A stretch of DNA of 64,000 nt from Bacilli bacterium (GTDB lineage Bacteria; Bacillota_I; Bacilli_A; RF39; UBA660): assembly GCA_017435255.1 (NCBI GenBank), contig JAFSFI010000004.1, positions 53,899 to 117,898 on the forward strand. The letters are read 5' to 3'. A program made the position numbers and the translations under genes. Positions 16,458-25,310 of this stretch are shown here, in pieces. The notes below the pieces were generated by a model. That model did no database searches. It had not been told where the DNA came from and saw only the letters and a list, made by a program, of their open reading frames with translations. Each line of letters begins with the position of its first letter. Position 1 is the first letter of the stretch.

Positions 16458-17240
16458 TTATACACCAAAAAGCATCATAGTTGACAATAGTAGTATCAAC
16501 ATTGTTCCGCCACCTGTAACTATTAACATAAGCATAGTTCTTTTTTCCATATTAGATAATCTGTTTTTATATTTAACTTCTCTTGCTTTATTTTGTAAGC
16601 TTGATACTGATTTTGAAAACATAAGTAATTGTTGATATTTATTTTCTTGAGCGCCTAAACTTAATCTATATAAAAGCCTCATCATTCTCATAGAATCTCT
16701 TACTGGATATTTAATTGCAAAATCCATATAAGGTTCAATTGTTGAATCTCCCGCGTCAATTCTAGCAATCATTTCTTTAAGTCCTGGTTTAAATATTTCA
16801 GGAGCATCATCAATTGATTTAGATATTGCTACAGGAACCGTATAATTTTGACAAAGTATTTCCAAACTTTTTAAATAGTACGGAAGCATTTGATCTATTT
16901 CATGCATATATCTTCTATAATGTTTTTTCAAAGACATATACTGCGATTTAAATATTAAAAACGCGACTAATATAATTGCTATAAAATTTATAAAATTTAA
17001 ATTTGAAATAAATACAATTGTAATAGCTATTATTCCTAAAAAAGATGTTTTAAGTCTTTGGGTAAATAATTGATTAGGATCAACTTTATCTCCATATTTA
17101 GCACTTACATAAAAATCATAATCTTTTTCTTTTAAACCTTTTAAATAGACATCATTCTCTTGAATAAATGTTCTTGTATCAACTTTATTAGTATAAACAA
17201 GCACAAATAATATCAAAATCGAAACTATTAATATTTCCAT
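16458..17240 (-). CDS. TadC-like T2SSF inner-membrane platform protein
   Basis: 260 residues. One N-terminal helix, two close helices (about 70-105), a cytoplasmic T2SSF domain (about 110-225: 'EIDQMLPYYLKSLEILCQNY', 'PEIFKPGLKEMIARIDAGDS') and a C-terminal helix. This is the layout of TadC. Its ATG overlaps the stop of TadB (TAATG), so the two are translationally coupled and probably form the heteromeric platform on which TadA acts. Confidence 0.85.
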   Translation of the reverse strand: MEILIVSILILFVLVYTNKVDTRTFIQENDVYLKGLKEKDYDFYVSAKYGDKVDPNQLFTQRLKTSFLGIIAITIVFISNLNFINFIAIILVAFLIFKSQYMSLKKHYRRYMHEIDQMLPYYLKSLEILCQNYTVPVAISKSIDDAPEIFKPGLKEMIARIDAGDSTIEPYMDFAIKYPVRDSMRMMRLLYRLSLGAQENKYQQLLMFSKSVSSLQNKAREVKYKNRLSNMEKRTMLMLIVTGGGTMLILLLSTMMLFGV

Positions 17241-18136
17241 TATTCAGCACCTACATTCTCGTTATAATATTTTTCTCCTGAAAGAAGAAAATAACTATTA
17301 AACAATACAATAATATGTAATGCCACTGAAACTATTGGGTTAGTTAATAATTGTAAATACACATCAACTCCCAACAAATATTGGATAAGCATAACAAGTA
17401 GATATAGCATTAACCCATATTGAACAAACTGTTTATGGAAATTTTGCCTATCCATTCTATCCCTATATACACCTTCAACAAGCATATCTATATCCTGTAA
17501 CATATTCTCTAATACTTCACCAGTATCATTTGAACCTTCTTTTGTTATTTGTAAAAATAATTGATGCATGTTTTTAGTCATATAAAAACTATATTTATCA
17601 TTCATATATTCAATAGATTTATCAACTTCACCATATTGATATGCTAAATCTATCATAACCTTAACATCTGATAATACTGGGTCTTGTAAAACGCCTGAAG
17701 AATAAACTCCTTCCAAAGCTTTTACAAAACTTTGTGTTGTTTGAAATTCCATAATTGTATTTGTCACATATACTTGAATTTGTTCGAATATAAATTCACT
17801 ATATATTCTTTTACATCTTAAGTACGCTAAATATGGTAACATAGCAATAACAACTAAAGTATATATTATAGATATAATAGGATTATAGAAATATAAATAG
17901 GATATTAAGAATCCTCCACCACCAAACGTAATCAATTGCATTAAATATTGTTTAGGAGTATATTCTTGACCTAACTCTTTTACTTTTTCCCTTACTACTT
18001 TAAAAGAATATGGTGCATATTTATTGTAAATATTACTAGTTTGATTAACAACAAATTTATATAGAGATTCACCTTTTTTAACTCTGTAAAAAGCTACAAA
18101 AGCAAATAAGAACAAAATTATAAAAATCTCTATCAT
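17240..18136 (-). CDS. TadB-like T2SSF inner-membrane platform protein
   Basis: 298 residues behind GTAGGTGAT. Helices at about 1-16, 70-105 and two near the C-terminus (225-285), with a T2SSF domain between (about 115-215; 'FEIQVYVTNTIMEFQTTQSFVKAL'-like helices and 'GEVLENMLQDIDMLVEG'). It pairs with TadC. The order TadA-TadB-TadC is that of known Tad loci. Confidence 0.85.
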   Translation of the reverse strand: MIEIFIILFLFAFVAFYRVKKGESLYKFVVNQTSNIYNKYAPYSFKVVREKVKELGQEYTPKQYLMQLITFGGGGFLISYLYFYNPIISIIYTLVVIAMLPYLAYLRCKRIYSEFIFEQIQVYVTNTIMEFQTTQSFVKALEGVYSSGVLQDPVLSDVKVMIDLAYQYGEVDKSIEYMNDKYSFYMTKNMHQLFLQITKEGSNDTGEVLENMLQDIDMLVEGVYRDRMDRQNFHKQFVQYGLMLYLLVMLIQYLLGVDVYLQLLTNPIVSVALHIIVLFNSYFLLSGEKYYNENVGAE

Positions 18137-18156
18137 ATAATCACCTACTCTCTTTT

Positions 18157-19437
18157 TTAAATTAACTCTTCTATTTCTTGATAATCGGCTTTAACACCAC
18201 TTTGAAACAAATCGTCTATAGTTACACCTTGTCCTTCCAAATATTCTTTTAAATATTTAGATGGAGAATTATAAGTCTCAGTACCATTAACTGTCTTTCT
18301 ATATATTGTATTATGCGATGCTACATTATTATCGTCGACAAAAAATTCTGTAACTTCTGCAATTTCTCTTCTGAATCTTTTTTCCACAGGATCAAATCTT
18401 CCTCTTACATTAACCCCTAATTGAACATATCGATGTATTGTTTTTAAAAATTGATCTACATCTATATTCGATTCCAACAAACTATACATACGATGTGGAA
18501 TGCTTTCTGCTTTATCCGCATGTATTGTGGATAAAATATTATGACCAGAAGATATGGAGTTACGTACTGCTGTTACTGCCTCCGCACTACGAACCTCTGA
18601 TAATAATATCCATTTAGGGTTTTGTCTCATACAAGTAACTAGTACATCAGAATATGACGCAATATTATTTGTTTTCATTGCAACTATATCTCGATGTGGA
18701 AAAATTCTATCTAAGTGAAGCTCTAATGTATCTTCAATTGTAATAATTTTTTCATTTTCTAAAGTATGAGATGCTAAATATTTAACCAATTCAGTTTTAC
18801 CACTACCAGTTTCACCAGATACAATTATATTACAATGACCCTGTACTGCTCTTAATAAGAACTCATGAATATTTACACTTATATATTTATCCGCAATTAT
18901 TTTATCTTTTTCTAATCTAATCTTAGCAGGTGTTTTACGAAATACCGCTGCTATACCATTTTTTGCTATAGAATCATGAACAAAGTTCATACGAAGTTCC
19001 GCAGATTCACTATCCAAGAAAGGATGAGCCATATTAAATGTTTTTCCCATAATATTTGAACACTGAAAAGCAATTTTTTCTATCAATGCATCATCAATGT
19101 CTTTCTCTTCCGTTCTAAAAACACCTTTGTCCAATGTCTTTAACCATACTTGACCTCCATTACTATAAGAAATATCTGTGATATTATCATCCGTCAAATA
19201 TTTACTTAAAGGGCCAAAATCAATATTTGAAAATAAATTATCACCCTTTAAATAGTTATCATTTGCATTTTCTTCGTCTTTAATAACTTCAGTTTCATTA
19301 TTTTCCACTTCTGTTGCATCAGAAGAAACAGGCTCCTCTTGTATTGAATTTTCAAGTGGCAAAGCGTCAATAATTTGTTCATTATTAACAGAAGAATTAT
19401 TATAAGAAATCCCTTGTAAATTCATACCTTCATTCAT
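18157..19437 (-). CDS. TadA/CpaF-family pilus assembly ATPase
   Basis: 426 residues from the ATG at 19437 (MNEGMN), whose AAGGAG site lies in the last codons of the cpaB-like gene; a frame extension to 19476 would overlap that gene and lacks a site. A disordered acidic N-terminus (to about 65) is followed by the secretion-ATPase N-domain, then Walker A GETGSGKT (about 208-215), Asp box 'ITIEDTLELHL', Walker B 'ILLSEVRSAEA' and the His box 'STIHADKAESIPHR'. TadA is a VirB11-type hexamer. It is the only VirB11-family ATPase here, so it could serve both the Tad and T4SS parts. Confidence 0.93.
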   Translation of the reverse strand: MNEGMNLQGISYNNSSVNNEQIIDALPLENSIQEEPVSSDATEVENNETEVIKDEENANDNYLKGDNLFSNIDFGPLSKYLTDDNITDISYSNGGQVWLKTLDKGVFRTEEKDIDDALIEKIAFQCSNIMGKTFNMAHPFLDSESAELRMNFVHDSIAKNGIAAVFRKTPAKIRLEKDKIIADKYISVNIHEFLLRAVQGHCNIIVSGETGSGKTELVKYLASHTLENEKIITIEDTLELHLDRIFPHRDIVAMKTNNIASYSDVLVTCMRQNPKWILLSEVRSAEAVTAVRNSISSGHNILSTIHADKAESIPHRMYSLLESNIDVDQFLKTIHRYVQLGVNVRGRFDPVEKRFRREIAEVTEFFVDDNNVASHNTIYRKTVNGTETYNSPSKYLKEYLEGQGVTIDDLFQSGVKADYQEIEELI

Positions 19438-19441
19438 ACTA

Positions 19442-20368
19442 TTATTCTCCTTCTTCTTCTGATGTTTTATCTCCAAATATTTTATCTTTTATATTAGTTT
19501 CAGAATCTTCATCATCATCTTCTTCATCCTCCATCGGATCAGTACTTTCTACAATCTCATCCTCCGGTATATAAATACTTTTTTCTTCAATAAAGTCTTT
19601 TAAATATTCATTACTAACCTTAGTAACAACACCTTCTTCAACATCTCCACTAAATCCAGTTGTATTAGGAACAGGAATAATATCTATTTTATATTCGCTA
19701 CTTAGGTTACCTATAGATGCAGCTTTTCTTAATAACAAGTGAATATCTTCTTTTACTGAGAAGATTATTGTAGCAGGTATTCTTGCTTCTTCACTACTTT
19801 CAAATACGTTTAATCCATTTGATGTTTTTACCGCACGAACTAATACATTGGACACTAATTTTCCCACCATTACTTTAGTATTACCATCTACATCAGTAGT
19901 AATAGTTTGCATATAAATATCTATATAGTTTCCAGGAAGAATTGAATTACTATATGATGTAGTAATATTTACAGGTAAATAATATAATGTTTCATCTAAT
20001 GGCATATCATAAAGTGCAGCATCAGGTAATTCTTCCTTTTTTACAACAGTTTCTTTATAAAACATACTTCCTTTTGGAATTATTGTGCTAGCACTAGAGT
20101 AATACCCAATAAGCTTATTAACATCAGTTATTACATCTTCACTTAATGATGCTCTAGCAATTTCTTTATAACCAAAAGAATCTTTAGTTATTTCTGTTCT
20201 TGGTTGAATAGTCTTAATAGCATATGGAACCTTAACTGGTTTAATCGCTTCCTTTACACGCCAGTTATATCCTACTATCAAAACTCCAATAGCAAGAAGT
20301 GCACATAAAATAGTAACAGTGTTCTTATTTTTTAAGAACATTTTTAATTTTAATGTAAAATTATTCAT
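19442..20368 (-). CDS. CpaB/RcpC-like SAF-domain pilus protein
   Basis: 308 residues behind AAGGAGATGGGG. One membrane helix (about 18-34), then a SAF domain ('KTIQPRTEITKDSFGYKEIAR', 'IIPKGSMFYKETV', about 45-110) and a CpaB region with 'LPGNYIDIYMQ'. CpaB proteins lie on the outer face and in diderms stabilise the secretin; in a monoderm the role is probably in the wall-spanning part of the pilus. The C-terminal 55 residues are acidic (Asp/Glu runs). The stop is 4 bp from the TadA start. Confidence 0.85.
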   Translation of the reverse strand: MNNFTLKLKMFLKNKNTVTILCALLAIGVLIVGYNWRVKEAIKPVKVPYAIKTIQPRTEITKDSFGYKEIARASLSEDVITDVNKLIGYYSSASTIIPKGSMFYKETVVKKEELPDAALYDMPLDETLYYLPVNITTSYSNSILPGNYIDIYMQTITTDVDGNTKVMVGKLVSNVLVRAVKTSNGLNVFESSEEARIPATIIFSVKEDIHLLLRKAASIGNLSSEYKIDIIPVPNTTGFSGDVEEGVVTKVSNEYLKDFIEEKSIYIPEDEIVESTDPMEDEEDDDEDSETNIKDKIFGDKTSEEEGE

Positions 20369-20382
20369 ATTTCCCCATCTCC

Positions 20383-20889
20383 TTATTCTTCATATTTTTC
20401 TTCTAATATTGCACTTAACGTATTAACAACTTGTGCTGAATCAGTCTCATAATTGACTTCCTGTCTATTTCCAAACAATTTAGATAACCAAGTGTATGGT
20501 TCTCTAGCTGTCACGGTAATACTTACCTTTGGTGGACATTCATCAATATCTTCAAACTCTATTTTATAATCTCTGTTGTTTGTTACAGATTTAGAAAATC
20601 TCCTTACAAAACTTTCAACAAATTTCTCTTTAACAATTCTAACCGTACCAGGAATTCCTGCTATACAATGCATAGAGTCTGAATCAGTTACTTCGGTTAC
20701 TCCATCATAACCTACCCCAACACGATATGCTTGATAATCAACCGCATCAATCATCGATGCTTCAGTAACCTCTTTTAAGATATAATACATATCTTCATTA
20801 CTAACCGTTATATTACCAAATAAATTTATAAGTACTATTCCCAATAAACCAAGTATTAGAAATAAATATCCCCATACCGATGATTGCAT
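20383..20889 (-). CDS. Pseudopilin-like protein of the Tad operon
   Basis: 168 residues from the ATG at 20889 (MQSSVWGY), with an AAAGGATG site; a TTG 9 bp upstream is less likely. An N-terminal helix (about 5-25) is followed by a 140-residue outer domain with strands 'DYKIEFEDI' and 'PKVSITVTAREPYTW' and two Cys. The topology is like TadE/TadG minor pilins. It lies between the large secreted protein and CpaB, and both neighbours are within 20 bp. Confidence 0.6.
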   Translation of the reverse strand: MQSSVWGYLFLILGLLGIVLINLFGNITVSNEDMYYILKEVTEASMIDAVDYQAYRVGVGYDGVTEVTDSDSMHCIAGIPGTVRIVKEKFVESFVRRFSKSVTNNRDYKIEFEDIDECPPKVSITVTAREPYTWLSKLFGNRQEVNYETDSAQVVNTLSAILEEKYEE

Positions 20890-20908
20890 TATTATCAAAC
20901 ATCCTTTC

Positions 20909-23900
20909 TTATCTTAATACTTTAGTAAAATATCTATTAAATCCTCCATCATTCTCATCATTTGAATGAATAAATTTACTTATATATTTACCCTCTTTAT
21001 TTTCGTTATCATTATATATGTAGTCAATGTACGCATTTTTGTTTTTTCCACTATTATATGAATCAGTATCTTTATTTATCAAATCTATCACTTCAGGAGT
21101 TAACTCAATAACATATTCAGGTTCACTACCACTATTTAAAAGTGGATTTAATAAATCATCTGTAATAAAGATTTCCTTACCGTACCAGTTTGCTCCAGCA
21201 TCTCTATTATTTGGAAATGGATCCTTTAATGAAATTGGTCTATACAAATAATTACATACCATGCCTAAACAATGTTCATCATCTTCACCCGGAGGATCCG
21301 GAATATAGCAATCGTTTAAACACATCGCGATATTATGTTCTACATCATTAGTTTTATTATATCCATTATCATCGCGGTTTTTCTTTATTGAGCAAAATGC
21401 TTCAACCGATGCTCTATCAGTCCTATCAACTTCAGGATTGTTCTTGCATGTATTAGAACCGCTTGAACAAGAATTATAGCAGTCCTTTTCACTTGAATAA
21501 CTATCCGTATCATTCCTCCAATTGCTCTCACAATAATCTCTTATCTTAGCATACTCAGAGGGTTTATAGGTCGCTTTACAATCACCAGGATTACAAACAT
21601 CTACCGTCAAATCCTTACTACAAGTAGCAACTATTCTTCCATTTAATCCAACAGCACCATATAACTTTTTAGTGCTACTATTTACTGATAGCTGGTTAGT
21701 TCCATTTAATGTATAACCACTATTAGATAACCCATACGATACATTTAAATTACTATTATTTTCAATTCTTAGTTCAGCCTTGTCAGGCTTATTACTATGA
21801 CAATCAGTAACAACTATTGAACAAGATACGGGTTTATTAGATGAGTCAACAGTATACTCACAGGTATTTTCTACATCTAAATTACTATTTGTTTTAATAA
21901 CATCAGTTTTGGTTTCATATCTACCATCTTTTATTTGTAAATTTGTAAAATGCTCATAGTATGGACCTTCGTTATTAGTTTCACAATTTCCACTTGGTCC
22001 TAAATCATATAAAGTTCCATCACCACTTTTAATACATGTTCCAGGCAACTTATATGTAGTTTCATTTGATGAAGATGTTTGAACAACTTCAAAAATAGTT
22101 TGATTTGTTTTATTACCATTAGCAAACAGAGGAATTGTAACACTTCCACCAGAACTAACTACAATCTCTTTAGATAACAAATTAGTAGTTCTATCGGCAA
22201 TTAAACGTTTCGTCTCATATCTATTTACCGCAGAAGGATTATTATCTTTAGTAATTTGTATTTCTATATTCGCATCATTAGATTTATATTTATATACATT
22301 ATTATCATCCTTAACCCAAATAGAATTATCACTAACATTATTATATCTATTCAAAATAACAATCAATTTATCTCTTTCGTCTTTAGTATATGACCCAGCA
22401 TAATCAAACTTCCATTTTTCAGCCTCAAAAGTCATTCGACAAACCTTACTACCACTAACTTTAGGAGTATAAGTAAATCCTAAACCCGGATTAAGCATTA
22501 CCGGCAAACTATTCCCGTAACTAATAGTACTTTCATCAGTACATACAGTTTTAAAATAATTATTGATCGTCGCTGGATCGCATGTAGTTTTGTTAGCTTT
22601 AGTACTACTATCACACTCTGTGTTACTTCCGTCTACATCGGTGTATGTACCACAATTAGTAAATTTTTTCGAATCCCCGCCAGGTGGTGTATATCCACAA
22701 GTTGTAATACATTCTTTTTTATCATTGGAATTATCAGTCATAACTTGGCAATAATCTTCAGCACACCCTAACAAATTATCTCCTGTTTTACCACCGCATG
22801 TTTGTTCGCATGTTGGAATGCTTCTAGAAGCACTACAACTAGCTACTTCAGTACCATTAGAATTATATATTTTCCCAACAATCGTAGTGTCTTTAAAACC
22901 AGCAGAATAGCTTGTGTTTCGAACATTGTGTCGTAAGTTACTAGTTTTATTGCTTATATCATAATAAATAGTATCTCCACCAGGATTAGAAACATTTAAA
23001 GTATACGTAGTACCATTACTCGATTCAGATATTGTACAAGAAGGCGTTTGCGGAGCATAATTCCCTAACCAATAAACCGCAATACCATATCCATCTGTCG
23101 ATGTTATTTTTTCTGCGTTTTTTTCTCGATTATCTTCACTTGTCCAAACATTATCAATCAATGTTGAACTTGGAACCAACTTAACTAAATTAGCCCCTCC
23201 CGTCCCAACAAAACCATAGCCATCAGCAGTTCCTTCAATAGAAGAAGTCATCATAACCTCAGCTATACTTTTGTAGACATATCCATTAAGTCCATCATAT
23301 TTATTCTTGTTGGTCACAGGGTCTTTGCCTATCACCTTACTCATATTGGTACCATCACTAAAGAAACTATTCAATTCGTATATAGTACCGTAGTATCTGA
23401 TATTTTCGTCTTTGTTTTTAATTCCCATTGTAGGTTCTACAGTAATATAAATTTGATTTAAATCTGAACTTGTTAAACCATTTGCATTTGCTCCAAAAAC
23501 TGTTGTTATTTTTCCTAATATTTCAGAATTTTTTTTAGAATTTAGAGCAAAAAATTCCTTAACTTGGCCATGCAGCCCGCTATTAACATACCCGTTAAAA
23601 AAATTAGAATTTTCAAGCCCTGTTTTATTAATTACAACCGACTTACTCTCCCAATCACTTCCCATAGCATAACCGCTCAATTGCTGATGTGCTATTTTCC
23701 CTGCTGGAGAAGAAGCTTGATAAGAGTTAACAATGTTACACTCTTTAACACAATAATCGACAGAGCCATAATAAGACGGCATCTTTTTACCGTCATATTT
23801 ATATAACGAAAGCCTAACCCCTATAATATTATAAGTCCACGAACAATTTTTACATGCTTTTCCAGGCTTACCAGGTTGTCCACCAATAGCAGCTCCACCA

Positions 23901-24007
23901 GTCTCTTCCTCTTTTTTATTCTTCTTATTATTTGCAATTATAGCACTAGGAAAACAAAATACCGCTATCAACAAAATTATTATAAATATTCTTATTGTTT
24001 TTTTCAT
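20909..24007 (-). CDS. Large secreted cysteine-rich surface protein of the T4SS/Tad cluster
   Basis: 1,032 residues from the ATG at 24007, with AAAGGAG 7 bp upstream; an extension to 24034 has no site. A signal peptide (MKKTIRIF... 'FPSAIIA') gives an exported protein with no C-terminal membrane helix and no LPXTG. About 34 Cys are spread along it, often as C-x3-C or C-x2-C pairs ('CKNC', 'CEQTC', 'CITTC', 'CNPGDC', 'CLNDC'), with Thr/Ser/Asn-rich strands between; part of the middle (about 330-400) looks Ig-like ('TPSCTISESSNGTTYTLNVSNPGGD'). I do not recognise a family. Position first in the operon with CpaB/TadA suggests a pilus-tip adhesin or secreted cargo. Many disulfides are expected. 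Confidence 0.7.
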   Translation of the reverse strand: MKKTIRIFIIILLIAVFCFPSAIIANNKKNKKEEETGGAAIGGQPGKPGKACKNCSWTYNIIGVRLSLYKYDGKKMPSYYGSVDYCVKECNIVNSYQASSPAGKIAHQQLSGYAMGSDWESKSVVINKTGLENSNFFNGYVNSGLHGQVKEFFALNSKKNSEILGKITTVFGANANGLTSSDLNQIYITVEPTMGIKNKDENIRYYGTIYELNSFFSDGTNMSKVIGKDPVTNKNKYDGLNGYVYKSIAEVMMTSSIEGTADGYGFVGTGGANLVKLVPSSTLIDNVWTSEDNREKNAEKITSTDGYGIAVYWLGNYAPQTPSCTISESSNGTTYTLNVSNPGGDTIYYDISNKTSNLRHNVRNTSYSAGFKDTTIVGKIYNSNGTEVASCSASRSIPTCEQTCGGKTGDNLLGCAEDYCQVMTDNSNDKKECITTCGYTPPGGDSKKFTNCGTYTDVDGSNTECDSSTKANKTTCDPATINNYFKTVCTDESTISYGNSLPVMLNPGLGFTYTPKVSGSKVCRMTFEAEKWKFDYAGSYTKDERDKLIVILNRYNNVSDNSIWVKDDNNVYKYKSNDANIEIQITKDNNPSAVNRYETKRLIADRTTNLLSKEIVVSSGGSVTIPLFANGNKTNQTIFEVVQTSSSNETTYKLPGTCIKSGDGTLYDLGPSGNCETNNEGPYYEHFTNLQIKDGRYETKTDVIKTNSNLDVENTCEYTVDSSNKPVSCSIVVTDCHSNKPDKAELRIENNSNLNVSYGLSNSGYTLNGTNQLSVNSSTKKLYGAVGLNGRIVATCSKDLTVDVCNPGDCKATYKPSEYAKIRDYCESNWRNDTDSYSSEKDCYNSCSSGSNTCKNNPEVDRTDRASVEAFCSIKKNRDDNGYNKTNDVEHNIAMCLNDCYIPDPPGEDDEHCLGMVCNYLYRPISLKDPFPNNRDAGANWYGKEIFITDDLLNPLLNSGSEPEYVIELTPEVIDLINKDTDSYNSGKNKNAYIDYIYNDNENKEGKYISKFIHSNDENDGGFNRYFTKVLR

Positions 24008-24034
24008 GATTGTTCTCCTTTCTACTCTTCTCAT

Positions 24035-24733
24035 CTATATTTTTATTTTTACTTTCTTTTTGTTTTTTCTTACTTTTATCACTATAAATACTATTGCAAA
24101 TACTAAAACAGCTATTGAAGGAATTATAATAATTAAATTATTTAATAGAAATTGAAGAATTAAATCTATAATATTTTGTTTTTCTACAATTTCTTCTATA
24201 TCACCATTTTTATACTTTTCAATTTGTTCCAAAAAATACTCTTCAGATTCTATATATCCACCGTAATATTTTTGACAAAGCGAAAACTCTTCTATACCCT
24301 CACATTCTTCTCTTTGCGAATAGTCATTATAATAAGGAAGTTCTATCTTCTTTGTTACTATCTTAGTGTTAGGACAACTTGTCTCATTTGAAGTATAAAC
24401 CTCCAACGTATACATCTTTCCTTCCTCAACCATTCTAAGATTTCTTGAGCCACCCACTTCTAGATTACTCATATATCTAAAGTCTCTTCCATCCATATCT
24501 ACAAAATAAAACTCTTTACTAAAGTTAGTCACTAATATATTAAAATAATAAGTATGTTGCTCATTGTAAGTATCGTCATATAATTCATAACTAAATTTAA
24601 TATTATTAGCAAGTTGTTTCAAAGTATTCAATTCTTTGTTAGTACAACTACTAGCATGTACATCATTAGCGCCTGTAACCACAAAAAAACAAAACAAAAT
24701 TGCCATCAACTTCAACAAACTATATTTTCTCAT
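24035..24733 (-). CDS. Type I membrane protein at the 5' end of the cluster
   Basis: 232 residues. A signal peptide (1-27, 'DVHAS') precedes an extracellular domain of about 165 residues with six Cys, then one membrane helix (about 194-220) and a strongly basic cytoplasmic tail ('KVRKNKKKVKIKI'). It has the same Cys and beta-strand character as the next protein, 27 bp downstream, and may anchor it. First gene of the operon, with a promoter 40 bp upstream. Function unknown. Confidence 0.65.
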   Translation of the reverse strand: MRKYSLLKLMAILFCFFVVTGANDVHASSCTNKELNTLKQLANNIKFSYELYDDTYNEQHTYYFNILVTNFSKEFYFVDMDGRDFRYMSNLEVGGSRNLRMVEEGKMYTLEVYTSNETSCPNTKIVTKKIELPYYNDYSQREECEGIEEFSLCQKYYGGYIESEEYFLEQIEKYKNGDIEEIVEKQNIIDLILQFLLNNLIIIIPSIAVLVFAIVFIVIKVRKNKKKVKIKI

Positions 24734-24767
24734 ACAAAGAACCCCTTTACTATGATAATATACTATC

Positions 24768-24799
24768 TATAGTATACTATATTAAACACGAAAAAACAA
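24768..24799 (-). promoter_or_regulatory. Promoter of the Tad/surface-protein operon with a palindrome at -10
   Basis: On the minus strand TTGTTT (24794-24799), 17 bp, TATACT (24771-24776). A 14-bp perfect palindrome, TATAGTATACTATA (24768-24781), covers the -10 hexamer and could be an operator. Confidence 0.55.
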
Positions 24800-24854
24800 T
24801 CATTTTGTTGAGTTAAATTTCCATTTATGTTACTATAATATTCGAGGTGTTTTT

Positions 24855-25280
24855 ATGAAGAAAGTAATAACTTTAATAGGATTAATATTTATAATTTTAT
24901 TGTTAACAGGGTGTAATGATAACAAATATTTAAAAGAAATATCTTTAGATGAGCTATATACAAAAACAGAAAATAAAGAAACATTTATTTTAGAACTAAC
25001 TCAGGATGGTTGTAGTCATTGTGCAGCATTTGCACCAACGTTTAAGAAAGTTTTAAAAGATTATAAAATTACTGCCTATAATTTAAATATTTCTAATATG
25101 AGCGAAGAAGAATACTTTAAGTTTATAGAAGATTTCAACAATAACGAATCTTTAGGAACTCCTACTGTAATGTTCTTTGTAAATGGTCACGAAAAAACAG
25201 CAATGAATAGAATCATCGGTTCAGCTAGTGAAAAAGAAGTTATAAGAAAACTAACTCAAAATGATTACATTAAAGAATAA
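24855..25280 (+). CDS. Thioredoxin-like lipoprotein (CSHC)
   Basis: 141 residues behind GAGGTG. A lipoprotein signal with lipobox LLTGC (Cys20) anchors a thioredoxin fold outside the membrane: active-site CSHC within 'DGCSHCAAFAP' and cis-Pro loop 'GTPTVMFF'. It is transcribed away from the T4SS/Tad cluster from the shared 120-bp gap, where a TATAAT at 24834 lies so near the start that any leader would be about 9 nt. Extracytoplasmic thiol-disulfide exchange is the expected activity; partners are unknown. Confidence 0.82.
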   Translation: MKKVITLIGLIFIILLLTGCNDNKYLKEISLDELYTKTENKETFILELTQDGCSHCAAFAPTFKKVLKDYKITAYNLNISNMSEEEYFKFIEDFNNNESLGTPTVMFFVNGHEKTAMNRIIGSASEKEVIRKLTQNDYIKE

Positions 25281-25310
25281 AAAATCTGACAAATAAGTCA
25301 GATTTTTTTT
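25279..25310. terminator. Bidirectional terminator
   Basis: AAAATCTGAC/GTCAGATTTT stem with A and T runs on its two sides, between the convergent thioredoxin-lipoprotein and lipid-kinase genes. Confidence 0.88.

Noticed and set aside
2876..24733. Integrative conjugative element
   Set aside because: No integrase, relaxase, attachment-site repeats or tRNA insertion edge; the tRNA-Ala gene lies 4 kb away, intact, with no partial copy seen in the window.
24834..24839. TATAAT as the promoter of the thioredoxin-like lipoprotein gene
   Set aside because: It would start the message about 9 nt before the ATG, inside the ribosome site, and no -35 at the right distance is convincing, so it is not listed as a feature.
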